Shown piece by piece: positions 23,301-34,656 of a stretch of 64,000 nt of DNA. Each line of letters begins with the position of its first letter. Within the stretch, counting starts at the first letter, position 1. A model generated the notes under the pieces. It was not told the DNA's origin. It worked only from the letters and a program-made list of their open reading frames with translations, and made no database searches. Origin of the DNA: Scilla litardierei (taxonomy: Eukaryota > Streptophyta > Magnoliopsida > Asparagales > Asparagaceae); contig CM061136.1 of assembly GCA_030789695.1 (NCBI GenBank), positions 133,083,584 to 133,147,583 of the forward strand. The letters run 5' to 3'. The position numbers were made by a program, and so were the translations under genes.

Positions 23301-24099
23301 ATTGAATGATGCACTATGGACATATCGCATGGCTTTTCACACCCCCATCGGCACCATACCATACCGCCTTGTTTACGGGAAAGCTTGTCACTTACCGGTA
23401 GAGTTGGAGCACCGAGCATATTGGGCTATCAAGACATTTAATTATGACTACAAGAGTGCGGTGGTGAGGAGACTCTTAGACATCAATGAGCTTGACGAGA
23501 TTAGGCGAGATGCTTACGAGAGCTTAAGAATTTACAAAGAAAGGACTAGAATCCTCCGCGACGCACGCATAACCGTTACGGACTTCAAGTTCGGAGACAA
23601 AGTCCTCCTATACAATTCCAGACTCCGACTCTTTCCCGGAAAGCTAAGATCGCGATGGTCCAGACCATTCACCATTAAGAACATACAACCGGGAGGAGCC
23701 TTTGAGTTGGAAGGAAAGGACGGAGCCACATTCAAAGTAAATGGACAACGGCTCAAGCGTTATTCCGAAGGAGCCCCTACCGGTGAAGTGAATCGCATAT
23801 ATCTACTCAAGGGACGGCTCCATGATTTCTCATACCTCTTTGACGAGGTAATCGATGAAGCCATTCCACATTCTATTGGCGCTCTACATGATGACAGCCT
23901 TGAAAAAGGCCAAACTTCTAGCATTGGAGAAAATTTGGAGGACCCCCTGGATAGCTCTATGGCCGATGACAAAGAAGACGACGCTGATGTAGCGAGGATT
24001 AGGGAGCTATGCAAGCTCTCCACGTCCAACAACTCAAAGAAAGCTCCGCCGAATAGAAGATCGGCGTCACCTGTGAAGAAGAAGATTGGTGCTAGCTGA
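20361..24099 (+). pseudogene. Pol of element C: RT-RNase H-integrase without gag-pro
   Basis: The frame opens with an ATG 141 bp after the PBS. About 190 acidic residues of unrecognised linker come first, then RT (PPNLRYAFLG, VVPKKGG, MCIDYRKLN, PFGLCNVPATFQ, FMDDFSVYG), RNase H ([29 protein letters not shown]), and integrase with an HHCC finger (HAASK...CDRC) and the D-D-E core (VVDFMG, LISDGG, SNREIKQ). The C-terminal tail contains [17 protein letters not shown] and [14 protein letters not shown]. Single-base deletions near 21295 and 22361 and stops at 21518, 21959, 22139, 22597 and 23221 inactivate it; most stops fit CAA or CGA changed by C to T. The normally preceding gag and protease are absent. 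Confidence 0.9.
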
Positions 24100-24570
24100 A
24101 GCTTGGGGGACTTATTTCCCAACTCTACCCATGATGAGGGGACGCCGAGAAAAGTCCACGAGCATCAACAACCAAATCCAAGTGGCCTTCCCGACAAATT
24201 TGACGGGCGCATCTCGCATGCGCCCAATATCACGCACTAAACGAAAATCATAAGGGGTCGAGCTCATGACCTTAAACGAGCGCTTGTCAGAAGGCAGCCC
24301 GACGGTTTTATATCATCCTTAGTTGATTTTTATTTTTATTTTAGATTTTTCTTAGTGTTTAGAGTCTTGCGTCTAAAAAAATCGTGACAACGGGCTCTAT
24401 TTTTAATGACAGGAGATGGAGAACGAGAGATCATTCATATGGAGGATGACTAAGGCAAGGGAGAGCACTCCAGGAATGCGCTCAGGCCTCAGGAGAAGGC
24501 AGAGACTGACGGGAGGAATAAAAACAGAGAATAGAGCGCAAACAAAGAGCCGTGGTAGAAAACAGGATGC
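24100..24570 (+). other. C spacer after pol with conserved block
   Basis: Begins with a PPT-like AGCTTGGGGGA right at the stop codon. At about 24254-24304 it contains the block with GACCTTAAACGAGCGCTTG shared with D and E. No gene is seen. Confidence 0.6.
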
Positions 24571-24909
24571 CACTCGGTCGAGTGATATATGTCACTCGGC
24601 CGAGCAAAGACTCCACTCGACCGAGTGGAGTACAGATCAGGGAAGTTTCTACAGACCAACTCTCTGTTATTTTCTGTGATTTACAGTATAATTTGCCACT
24701 CTGGCGAGTGAATTGTCACTCGGCCGAGTGAATCAGTTACCCTCCACGCTCTAAAAATTGCCGAGTGGCTATGCCACTCGGCCGAGTGGAACTTGTCCAT
24801 TCGGTCGAGTGGGAAAAGCCACTCGGCCGAGTCGTAACTTGTGGGAGTCATTTCAAAATAATTTTTCAAAGTCCCACTCGGTCGAGTGAACTTGTCACTC
24901 GGCCGAGTC
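24571..24909 (+). promoter_or_regulatory. Internal palindrome array before ORF2, element C
   Basis: About eleven CACTCGGCCGAGTG-type sites, some perfect and some as half sites, in sequence otherwise unlike the LTR. The array ends 8 bp before a TATA box. It is the same motif as in C's own LTRs, pointing to a second promoter for ORF2 under the same control. Confidence 0.7.
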
Positions 24910-24917
24910 GCTACATC

Positions 24918-24925
24918 TTTATATA
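24918..24925 (+). promoter_or_regulatory. Internal TATA box before ORF2, element C
   Basis: TTTATATA followed by CCCCAAC, immediately downstream of the palindrome array and about 530 bp upstream of the ORF2 start. The intervening leader has a possible 3' splice site (TTTGCGTTTCAG, ending 25286). Confidence 0.6.
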
Positions 24926-25453
24926 CCCCAACGGGCGCAGCGCGAATTTCGAAACACAAAATCCCCAATTTTTTTCGCACTCGCCCGCTGTCGTTCTAAC
25001 TCCCACTGTTGAATCCACTTCTCCCACCGCCCGAGCCGCCGCTACGCCGCCGACCGACGACCGCCACCGGTCGCCGACGCCGCCCCGCCATCGACCTTCG
25101 TCGGCGTCGCCTCCCCCGCCGTCGGTCATCCCCATTTCGTCCCAAATTTGCTTTTCTTCTCCATTCTCCCAATCCGTACACCCATTGTGCCCCCACATTC
25201 AAATTAATTCGTATATATATCTATTATCCCCTATCTTCCCCATGTATATTGATTATCATTCACTGATTTTATTGTTTGCGTTTCAGGTTAGCTTGGGGGA
25301 GCTTGGGGGAGGTTCTAGACGCACTCGGAGCTCCGTGGAGGAGGCGTTTCTTCACACACTTCAGATTCTGTTCTCGCATTGTGCTCAGGTACACTCGTTC
25401 TATTATATAGCGCGTCACATTTTTATTTTGAGTGGGCACGACTCGCGGCACAC

Positions 25454-27435
25454 ATGCCGCCACGCCTTAGGCCGCGCACTCGGGAGCCCGCTTCCAAGCG
25501 AAAGAGGTCAGGTGATCCTGGTCCCTCTTCTGTTAGGGCGGACTCCTTACCATCTAACCCACCCCCACCTACACAGCCGCCTCCTGCCGCTCCCGTTCCA
25601 CCACCTGCACCGCCCGCCCCCGCGTTCGATGCGATGGGGATCACGTTCCGAGATGACGCCCAGCACGCCAGATTCGAGCGTATCTCCCATCGCTCGATTA
25701 TACCCTCCAGGTTCATGCACCTAGCTGACTTTGACCGCCTAGGGGTACTCGTGGGGATGCTCACATTGTATGACAACATGGGATGGCATGACTTTCTGTC
25801 TTTGTCGACGGACACCTACATCCGCCCGACGTTAGAGGTCCTTAGTTCCATTTCCCGGACCCCTGGAGGATGCTCATTTCGACTGATGGATCGAGAGTGT
25901 GAGGTCACTCTCGATATGCTTAGAGCATTCTTCCAGTGGCCTACTGTACCGGTCACAGACCACGCTTACGCCCCAACGCACATCCCACCCCCGTCGTTCG
26001 ACACACACGCCTTTTGGACACGGATCACGGGATCACCGCTCGCCTTTCACCCTAGTAGGGCCAAGGCATCTGCTATTCTCCACCCCTGCCTTCGCATTGC
26101 ACAGCGCCTTATGGCGACCACTTTTCTTGCGAGGTACGAACCTGGGACACTGTCGACGCTAGAGCTCTACATGCTCTATGCGATGACACGACCTAGGGTC
26201 TTCGATAGGGGTAGTGACGTCCTGGTCCCTGCCATCGAGATTGATATTGCCAATTAGTACATCGACCGCATAGTTATTTCTGTCGGCGCTCGGACGCCTA
26301 TTTGCTGCGGCGGTTGATTACCCTCTTGGCCCTTATGATCGACGTCGACCTACCTGCGACTTGCTTCGACCACCGGGCCCCCACTTCACTTTCGATAGAC
26401 GTTATGGCCCAGATGAGGATGCTGCGTCCTCATGGTCGTCAGCACTGAGTGTGGCTCCATGGTCCTTTCACTGCGGATTACATGGTTCTCCCGAGCCCTG
26501 CTCAGACACATATAGGACCCACTGGCGGAGAGTGGATTCCAGCGACGGATCTCCTTATCCCCACCGCATACGTGCTAGAGCCTGAGGGTGCTCAGCAGGA
26601 GCCCCTCATTCCACCCCAGGACCCTGTGATCCCTCAGCCCGTACTTGCTTCGTCTGCACCTCCCGACACCTCTGTCCACACTTCTGTTAGTGTCGGGAGC
26701 ACTTCAGCTGAGTCCACCCACACCAACACCACCACTATGCCCATTTCGATAGATCCCATTTCTGCAGCTAGCTCCGAGCGTCCCCTCACCATAGTTGAGT
26801 GCGGCAAGCCTTCTTTTGCTTCCGTGATAGAGACCCTTTCCTCATTGTTGTCCTCGACTCCTGGGGAGTCATTTTCTGCACCCTTCACAACATCCCCAGT
26901 CATCGACCTCACTGTCTCCACCGTCGCTGTATCCTCCGAGAGCGACGTGACGTCTTTCCCCACTTCTGTGTCACTGACCTCTCTGCCTACCTCGTCGTCC
27001 GTTTTCACTTCCGCTTCAGCTGTCACTTCTTCCTCGTCTACTCTTCCTGCGTCCCAGCCTCACACAGAGGCTGGGCATCACTTAGCGAGCACAGCACCCC
27101 AACACCACCCCATAGCTGCCCCTATCCTTTACGGTGGCCGTGTGACACAGCCCCGTTCTTCACCTGTTTGACCCTCTGCTCCACCTCCCCCTGACACCCT
27201 TGTTCAGAGCATCCGTGCTTTTGAAGGGGCCGTTAGTGGACTAAGAGGGGATTTTAGGGCTCTCTCCATCACTGTCAGTGCAGTCCAGACCCGCGTCGCT
27301 ATACTTCCTAGTATTCAGGCTTGCCTAAATCAAATTCTTGCGCGTCTGCCTCTGCCACCCTCACCCACCCAGCAGCCACCACACCCGCCACCACCTCTGC
27401 CACAGGACGGTGCTGGTCTACCACCACCTCCCTAG
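25454..27435 (+). pseudogene. ORF2 of element C: Athila accessory protein, broken
   Basis: Starts MPPR with a basic SKRKRS stretch near residue 17 (nuclear-signal-like), then a proline-rich linker, then the conserved domain (RYI/RFERISHRSIIPSRF, MLTLYDNMGWHDF, KASAILHPCLRIAQRLMATTF). A serine/threonine-rich low-complexity region follows, then a short coiled-coil-like segment (SIRAFEGAVSGLRGDF) and a proline-rich end. Broken by a TAG at 26255, a 1-base deletion near 26315 and a TGA at 27169. It aligns along its whole length with E's ORF2. Not an envelope by appearance: no signal peptide or membrane span. Function unknown. Confidence 0.8.
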
Positions 27436-29302
27436 GCACACACACCGGATGCCTTCCATATTTTTGATGCTGTTTTGCTGATGTTTTGAGCCTGCTGATT
27501 TTGCACCCCTCCTCCATACACTGTTTTGGTCGCATTTTAGTCATATCTGTCTATATCTTTTTGGGAGAGAGGGAGTACTTTTTGGGGACACTCATATCTG
27601 CACTATTTTGATCTCTGCATGCATCACCTGCATTATCATATTACTTTCTTTTATTCCATCACGCATGCATCCTCACCCTCCCTACCCATATTTTGTCTCT
27701 CGGTGTGCCACACTTTGCACATTGAGGACACTGTGCACTTTAGCTTGTGGGAGTGAGTTCTCACGCACTTTTTATTTTTGTCGCCTTTTATTTTCTTTTT
27801 CTCACATTTCTTCGTTTTTACACTTGCTTTCACCCACTTTTTATTTCTTTTATCATGCATCACGTTTTTTCTTATTTCTTGAGTGTGCTGCATTGTACAG
27901 TAGCTTTCTATTTTCTTTTATCCTTATTTCTTTCACCTTTTTGCTAGAGATGATTTTTCTGTGATGACGACGACGTGGTGTTAGCTTATCTCTATATGCA
28001 TACTATCTTGTCAAGCCATAGTTTTTATTTCAGATATCATATGCTATGTCTTGCTTTGCATTTGAAATAATAACCCGCACTTTCATGTATGAATATGGAT
28101 GAAATTCTTTTATTAGCTGAATCTGATGATTTTTACTGTATATTCTTCGTAGAAAACACACCAAGCTTCATGCATTGATTGCTTGTATCTGGAGTACTGC
28201 TTTCTTTTCTTATATCAGTTCTTATTGCATAAAAATTGTACGCTTCAATTTCGGGTTGAATGAATGTATGTTAGGTTGATATAACTGGATTAGTTTACTT
28301 TCTGAAATTAAACTGAGTAGATTACATTACTCTGCTGAAAGTTTTCGTGCACGTCTTACAGAGTGAACCGAGTGTTACATATATTTCTTTCTCCACATAT
28401 CTTGAGCGTTATTTCTATACGTATATTCATTGGTGAATCTCCCTTTAGCGGATCCTATATTGGCATTTCCCCTGCTATTAAAGTTCATGCTCTAATACCC
28501 CCAAAATCAAAAAGAAAAATACATGTATATCTTTTTAATCTTTTGATTTGGGATCTCAGATGTATATATGCTATGAAAAAAAAAAGAATAAAAGAAAAAA
28601 AGAAAAGAAAAGAGAAAAGGAGCTTATACAGGATCCCATCTCATACTCTTTCTCTCTTTCTTCCTTCTTCTATTCTTATTTTTCATTGGAGCTCAAAAAA
28701 TGGGGAATGTACTTATTGATTTATCTAATGCCACCACTCTTATAGATAAGCTTGGGGGAGAGGATCCAATGATGTGTGAGAGAGTGACTACTTGACTGTG
28801 CATGACAACCTAAGCTAGGTAATTTTATATACTCGGTGAGATTACTAAAAGTTTTTACGAAATCCAGGAATTGAAACCTAGCATGCATTTCATGAAAACC
28901 ATATCTTTCTATTCTTATTGCTTCTTATTGTGTGATACATCTTATACTCCAAATAGAAAGCATTCAATTGAAAAGTGTGTGGTCTATGACTATGTATACC
29001 GCTTTAGATGCTTCAGACGATGTTAATTCTAGAATGATTCCATATTTCATACTATTTTGCTATTCTTGGGTATCTCTTTTGAATGCATCCATATGATTAT
29101 GATATCGAGATAAAAATCTTCGGCATGTGTTTTATATTCACCGTGTGCTATATGAGTAAGCAAAACCCACGCCCTGAGAAAATAATCTAGCACTTCTCTC
29201 TCTTTGCTTTCTTTCCTATTTCCTTTTTCTTTTTCCCTTTTTATTTATTTTTTCCATCAAGTTCGCCTTTTACTCATCTTCCTCGAGGACGAGTAAGAGG
29301 TA
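27436..29302 (+). other. Element C 3' non-coding region
   Basis: 1.9 kb between ORF2 and the PPT with counterparts in D and E. It holds a GCACATTGAGGACACTGTGC block near 27716, an A-rich run near 28575, an extra PPT-like AAGCTTGGGGGA at 28748-28759, and CCTCGAGGACGAGTAAG just before the PPT. The short open frames here look spurious. Confidence 0.6.
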
Positions 29303-29316
29303 AGCTTGGGGGATTT
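29303..29316 (+). other. Polypurine tract, element C
   Basis: AGCTTGGGGGATTT directly in front of the 3' LTR. Confidence 0.9.
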
Positions 29317-29620
29317 TGATCACTCCATATTTTACACCTTTTTTCTGCATGTTTGCATGTCGTTTTGATCGATCATATCGCGTTTTTCACGATTATTCGA
29401 CAATATTGCGATGCTTTTCACTATTTCTTGTTTTTGTCGTATTTCAGGAAATATGGAGCGATCTGGAGTGAATTTGATATCAAAGGATTTGTACGTTCTT
29501 AGGAGTGTCGCCCACGGCTCGTTCGAGAACTTATCAGCGATGGAGGATGAGCGAAAGAAGAAGGAAATCAATAGGAGCGACGAGGAGGCAAGAAGAAGAA
29601 GAATGAGCTCAACAGCACAC

Positions 29621-29984
29621 CACTCGGCCGAGTAGACCACTCACTCGACAGATCACGAAGCCCCACTCGGCCGAACAGAATGGATACGCACACGAAGTTT
29701 TTCAGCGTATACTCGGCCGAACAAAGGAAGCCCACTCGACCGAGTGAGAAAGTTCACTCGCCCGAGTGGTACATGGAATTGTCCAGAGAAAGGCCCAAGT
29801 TACTGGAATTTTCAGAGATCCTGAGGAGGCCCACTCGGCCGAGCATGAATGCTCACTTGGCCGAGTAAAGAAGTCCACTCGGCCGAGCCACCCCCCGAAG
29901 ACAGACCCTGAAACCCCCGAAGTTACTGTTTTTCTACAGGGTTTGTCACTCGGCCGAGTGACAAGGGTCACTCGGCCGAGTGAC
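29621..29984 (+). promoter_or_regulatory. Palindrome array, C 3' LTR
   Basis: Eleven CACTCGGCCGAGTG-type sites at the same positions as in the left LTR. Several are better preserved here (CACTCGGCCGAGC where the left copy has CAAGC or CTGAGC). Confidence 0.8.
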
Positions 29985-30440
29985 CCTCTCCGCCTGCTGT
30001 TAGGGTTGCGATTTCTGGGCTGTGCAGGGGCAGTTTGGTCACAATTTTTCAGACGATTTTAAATGGTGTTTAAACCCAGTTTTTGCCCTAGTTTAGGAGA
30101 GACTTGAACAGTAATTTTTAGACTTTCTTTTAGGATTTTGGCGGCTACTCTTTTATGAATTCTCAGCTGAAGATCATTGGCATCAACATTGGTTTGTTTA
30201 TTCTTGTTAAAAACTCAATTTTAATGCATTATTTCTCTTTTGCAATGAATTGTACCGCGATTATTGTTATTATTTCTGAGATTTGCATGATGTCTAGTGA
30301 GTAGTGCCATCGTCCTAGGGCATATGGATGAACCCTATGGACCCTATCTCTGAATTGTGATGAATTTGTTGATTTATTGCTAGAATTGATTAGGGTTAGG
30401 TTGTGATTGATTGATTACGGGTAGCTAGGAATTCATATCG

Positions 30441-30738
30441 ATTGGGATTTGCAAGAGATTAGATACCAATTGGTAGGAAGGCCTAGATATTCGATTTATA
30501 TTGACAATTGGATTTCTCTAGATTTGGTTTGCAAGAGATTGGACCAAAGCTAGGATTTTTAATTGTGAATCTATACCAATATTCGTTTGCAAGAGATTGG
30601 ACGAATAAGACACATCATAAACCTAGGTTGTAGCTCGAGTTTACACGAGAGTGGGCTCGAGATACGATTGAACAATGATGTCGTTCTTCACGCTAGCGGC
30701 TTAGGCTAGAGTTTGCACGAGAGTGGGCCCTATCCTAG
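30441..30738 (+). other. Five-hairpin RNA array in C 3' LTR
   Basis: Same five stem-loops as 19546-19842. Stem 2 here is fully paired (TTTGGT/ACCAAA) where the left LTR has a G-U pair, and stem 4 pairs CTCGAG with CTCGAG. The first stem is damaged by AGATACC. Confidence 0.65.
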
Positions 30739-31095
30739 GTTTGCTATAGACCGACAATAGCACGAGAGCATGAGCTTGGTTCTACATTAAGTTGCGACTA
30801 GTTCACCTATATTCAAGCCTAGCAACAATGAAATTTGTGAATCACAAGGATGAGAGACGGTCCGTAGTGGGGATTTCCTATCCCTAGACGCTTTTTATTA
30901 TATTGATATTTTCTTGATACTTGAACGATTGAGACTATTACTCCCAACTATTCTTGTTCTCTTGATAGCTAGGTGATTTGAGTAAGACACGGTCATTTGT
31001 CCACCCTGAGTTTGATACCTATTCGTCGCTACACCGTGCACTTGCGGTAAAACTACAAGTCGTTTTCGGGTATACATCCGGACGCGATCATTCTC

Positions 31096-33244
31096 CAAGG
31101 CACAACCTTATGGGACATAACCCATTCCCCATGAACACCAAACTTAGGTGTATAGCATGCAACATAACATTTCACCATGAACCATTCCCCCAAAACATAA
31201 ACTCAACTCCATTGGTGGGAACTTGCAATATGAACCATCTTCCACATAACATCATTATCCATTTCTCATGAAACATAGTGCAAACATAGATGTAGTCTTC
31301 ACAATGCAACATAAAGACCAAGGAATGAGTATACTTGCACAACTTAAATAAAAGTACTAAATGACATTAGGTTGTTACAATCACAAAGTTAAAGACTTCC
31401 ATAGCAATTCCTACTCCAATAGCAACAACTATAACTCTAATTCTCATGGCCACAAGAAAGAAACGACAACAATTAAATTAGCAACCCAACATAGCATACA
31501 TGTCATAAAAGGAAGCAACAATAGCAAACATATGGCACCATGGCATAGAAATCTATAATTTGCAATAACGATAGCAACTTGTCATGAAAAGAATTAGTGC
31601 CTCATATGAACAACATACTACAATGAATTCCTACTTCAAGTAACACTAATGCACATGCATAATAGAAGAAAATTTAGCATGAAGTCATAGTTATAGCATC
31701 TGTTAACATTCAGCTTGCTGGATTTTGCGCAGAAGTCAGGTTGAGTGGAATTTTTCTCCATATTTTTGTATGGAACATAATAATGCGATGTAAATGAAAG
31801 TTGTGGGTATGATAGTTTTGGATTCACAGATAAAATTTCAGTCAAATATATTAAGTAAATGATTTATAGTTAATTATTTGGTGAAGTCTGCCGAATCTGT
31901 TTTCCAGACAGATTTCAGAGTCTGTCTTGATAGATGATTTTGGGCCTATTGCAGTCAGAATTTCAAACATTAAGCACTGAGATAAAGTTGGAGGAAAACT
32001 TGTTAACCTTCCAACAAGACCAAGAACAACAAATTCCATAGAGTGTGCAGGTAATATACTACGTTTTTCTAAACTGTGTCCAGTCTGTAAGAAATTCAGA
32101 CATGCTGTAAAAATTGAATTTTTCACCTAACTTCTAGTTTGAATTGGAAAACGTTGTGAACATGAAAGTTGTTAAGGACATCAATATGAATAACATATAT
32201 TTTTTTCAAGCAATTTCATGTAGCCAATTAAGAGGAAATCTTAACTAAAGTTTTAGTTTAACAGCACAGATTTTCCAGCAACAACTGGAACATGAAATCA
32301 AATAGCAAGCTATAGGGAGATGGATTCCTACCTATTGGAGAATCAAAACCCTCTCTTATTTCCATGAAACTCCATCATAGCTCTCCATCTTCAAGCTCCA
32401 TGAACCCTAGACCTCTAGATGGATGACTCCTCCTTCCTTCTCCTTCCTCTTCCTTTCTCCTTTCTCTCTTTCTTTCTTCTTCTTTTCTTTCTTTCTTTCT
32501 TTCCTTTTTTTTGTTAGCCCTAGAAAATTTCGGCCAAGGAGAGGGAGAGAGGATGACAACAAAATGAAAATAAAAGAAGAGCAAAGAAATAAGTAGAAGA
32601 GCGTAGAAAAGAAATGAATTAAGGAGAAGAGTGTAGAAAGATGGAGGATTTAAACATATAAAAATCTCTTCTAGAATTCCACAAATTTATAAGCTTGCCA
32701 TTCTCCCCATTGGTTCTTGTATTGACATGTGGCATGATAGTAATAGCATAAGGTAAAATATCTAATTATTTAGCTAATTAGTATGGCTTGCTAATGAAAT
32801 ACAAGATCTTTTTAGAAAATATCTCTTATAAGTCCCTTTACTTACAAGTTTCTCTACACTCATCCTCTTTCTATACTCACAACCCATTCTTAATTACAAG
32901 TGGGCCATTCCTTTACACCTCTTTCTACTATGCATACACACTCCCCTCCATTTACAATAATGCCACTCACTAATATTAATGAAACAACAACAACCATAAA
33001 AATAGCAATACTACTAATACTAACAAAATAACATTAACAACATAATAATATTAGCATCCTATTAATCAATATAATAATATTAGCACACTACTATTATCAT
33101 CAATAACATGTCACCTCTACTACACAAGGCCATTAAACATAATCAACCCAACAATACTAGTACTAACAATAATAAAACATACTTACACTATATTTCACAC
33201 AAAAAAGATAGGCCCTAACGTATATGGCACTATGGGCCATTACA
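31096..33244 (-). mobile_element. Element B left LTR, second part
   Basis: Continues B's LTR after element C and aligns with about 42850-44998 with few differences. Contains a pyrimidine-rich TTTC run (32463-32512). Ends GGGCCATTACA, i.e. TGTAATGGCCC on the minus strand. No gene. Confidence 0.8.
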
Positions 33245-33593
33245 TTCTATCCACTTTAAACTAAAGTCCGTCCTCGGACTTTGCAACTCAGGACACAGCT
33301 AAGGGTGAATATAGTTATACATGGTCAATCTACCCCAAACTTATATGTTCAACACATCCATATATCAACACTTATGCCATTTCACAATACACACATTCAT
33401 GGTACTATACATACATACACATGCACCTTATCATATAGATGTAGACATATAACCATGTATGTCTCCTAGCATTCATCCAACATTCACAAGCGTATCAGTA
33501 CACAAGATTCATCATATCAATATCAATACACGTAGATAATCATACAAAACTATATTCATCCATATTCAGGTGTAAGCATACGAGCTTATAGCC
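33245..33593 (-). mobile_element. Element B internal region, left part
   Basis: Non-coding. A purine tract AAAGTGGATAGAA (minus strand) touches the LTR as a PPT would. Continues after element A at 40997 and matches B2's internal DNA near 1860-2000. Ends in TAGCC, the target duplication of A. Confidence 0.65.
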
Positions 33594-34210
33594 TGTAACG
33601 ACCACTTTCCGGTTGTACGGGTTTTAGTGCGTAAGTTATTTCGTTTGAGCGTATTCGTATTTGTTTGTATTATTTTGTTCCATAGCTCGGACGCGTGATC
33701 AGACTCCGTATTCCCGACCCTCTCGGGGGCGCGTACGCCCCGGTACCTCCTTTTGAATTTCTGGATGTCGAGGGGACGATCCGTAATAAATCCCTTAAAA
33801 TTATTTTTATACTAAATGTTTAATATATTTATATATGTATATTTATAAATTGGAAATCTGTTTTGTTTCAAACGTAACCAAATGATTAGGAAAAAAATAG
33901 CATCAAACCTTATCTAATATTATTTTCAAATCCTAGCCCCTATTTTCCTTTGGCCGAACCTTAGTCACGCACGCACACATCCTGTTAGGGTGAGTACTAT
34001 TGGGTAATTTTATAAATACCTAATTTTAGCCCTAACTAATCTAACCTAGCCCACGTGAGGCAGCACTTCCCTATTTAATAGACCTAGGTCCAATTTTTCT
34101 TCTCCCAGCTGTAAGCAATGAGCCGCCCCTATTTCTTTCACCCGCACGCAATCAAAAGCTCCCAGGTGCCGTTTTCGCATGAAACAAATAATCTCTAGCG
34201 CCGTAGCCTA
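33594..34210 (+). mobile_element. Element A 5' LTR, truncated
   Basis: Matches 38094-38703 closely, then stops at GTAGCCT/A where coding sequence begins. About 2.3 kb of LTR are missing. Confidence 0.85.
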
Positions 34211-34540
34211 CTCTGAAGACTTGCCATTTCTGCGGCAAGACATGCCACATCAAGGAGCAGTGCAAGAGATTTCTGGGGCAGTGCCTGATCTGTGGAGATG
34301 CTACTCATGTAGCGAAGGATTGTCAGCATGCGAACCAGATGAGGAGAGCACCGGATGGAGCATAGCTACAGAGGGGACCAGTTGCAGCTCAGCCGTTGCA
34401 GCAGAGAGCACCTGTACCTGCTGGACGTGGAGCGCCTCTCATTCCACAGAAGCAGGCGTTTCAGCAGGCTGTTCAGCCGAGGAGGCAGGTTTTCCTGATG
34501 ACTGCAGTGGAGAGCGAGGCTATGGATGAGGTTATCATAG

Positions 34541-34656
34541 GTAACCCTCAGTCTAGTTGTTTCTTTCTTTAGTTAGTTTTGGTTGTTAGCTTATGTTTGG
34601 TTGCTTGCATATGATTGTTTGCTAGAATAGGGTTTGATTGTTAGATTGTCTGTTAG
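34541..34656 (+). other. Candidate intron 1 (gag/pro border) of element A
   Basis: 116 nt, GTAACC...CTGTTAG, T-rich. Splicing would join ATA-G to GT-ATG and bring the zinc-knuckle frame into the protease frame (...DEVIIG-MVLVCTFPARV). Unspliced RNA meets a TAG at 34573-34575 and would give Gag alone. Confidence 0.6.

Larger units (their letters stand above)
7931..31090 (+). mobile_element. Element C: Athila-type Ty3 retrotransposon with pol and ORF2, no gag/pro
   Basis: Bounded by TGATCACTCC...GGACGCGATCA and flanked by TTCTC (7926-7930, 31091-31095). The left LTR is 7931-8116 joined to 18607-20195, interrupted by D; the right LTR is 29317-31090. Both measure about 1775 bp. A tRNA-Asp PBS follows the left LTR and a GCTTGGGGGATTT PPT precedes the right one. 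The internal region has RT, RNase H, integrase and ORF2 but no recognisable gag or protease: the pol frame starts about 140 bp after the PBS. The element is broken by stops and frameshifts. Confidence 0.85.
29317..31090 (+). mobile_element. Element C 3' LTR
   Basis: 1774 bp uninterrupted copy. Palindrome array 29621-29984; TATA position reads TGTTTAAA (30067-30074) rather than TATTTAAA; hairpin array about 30441-30738; ends GGACGCGATCA followed by TTCTC. Confidence 0.92.

Noticed and set aside
24765..25724. 319-codon open frame across the C spacer
   Set aside because: It runs through the palindrome array and TATA region and is out of frame with ORF2; the repeated palindromes keep it open by composition.
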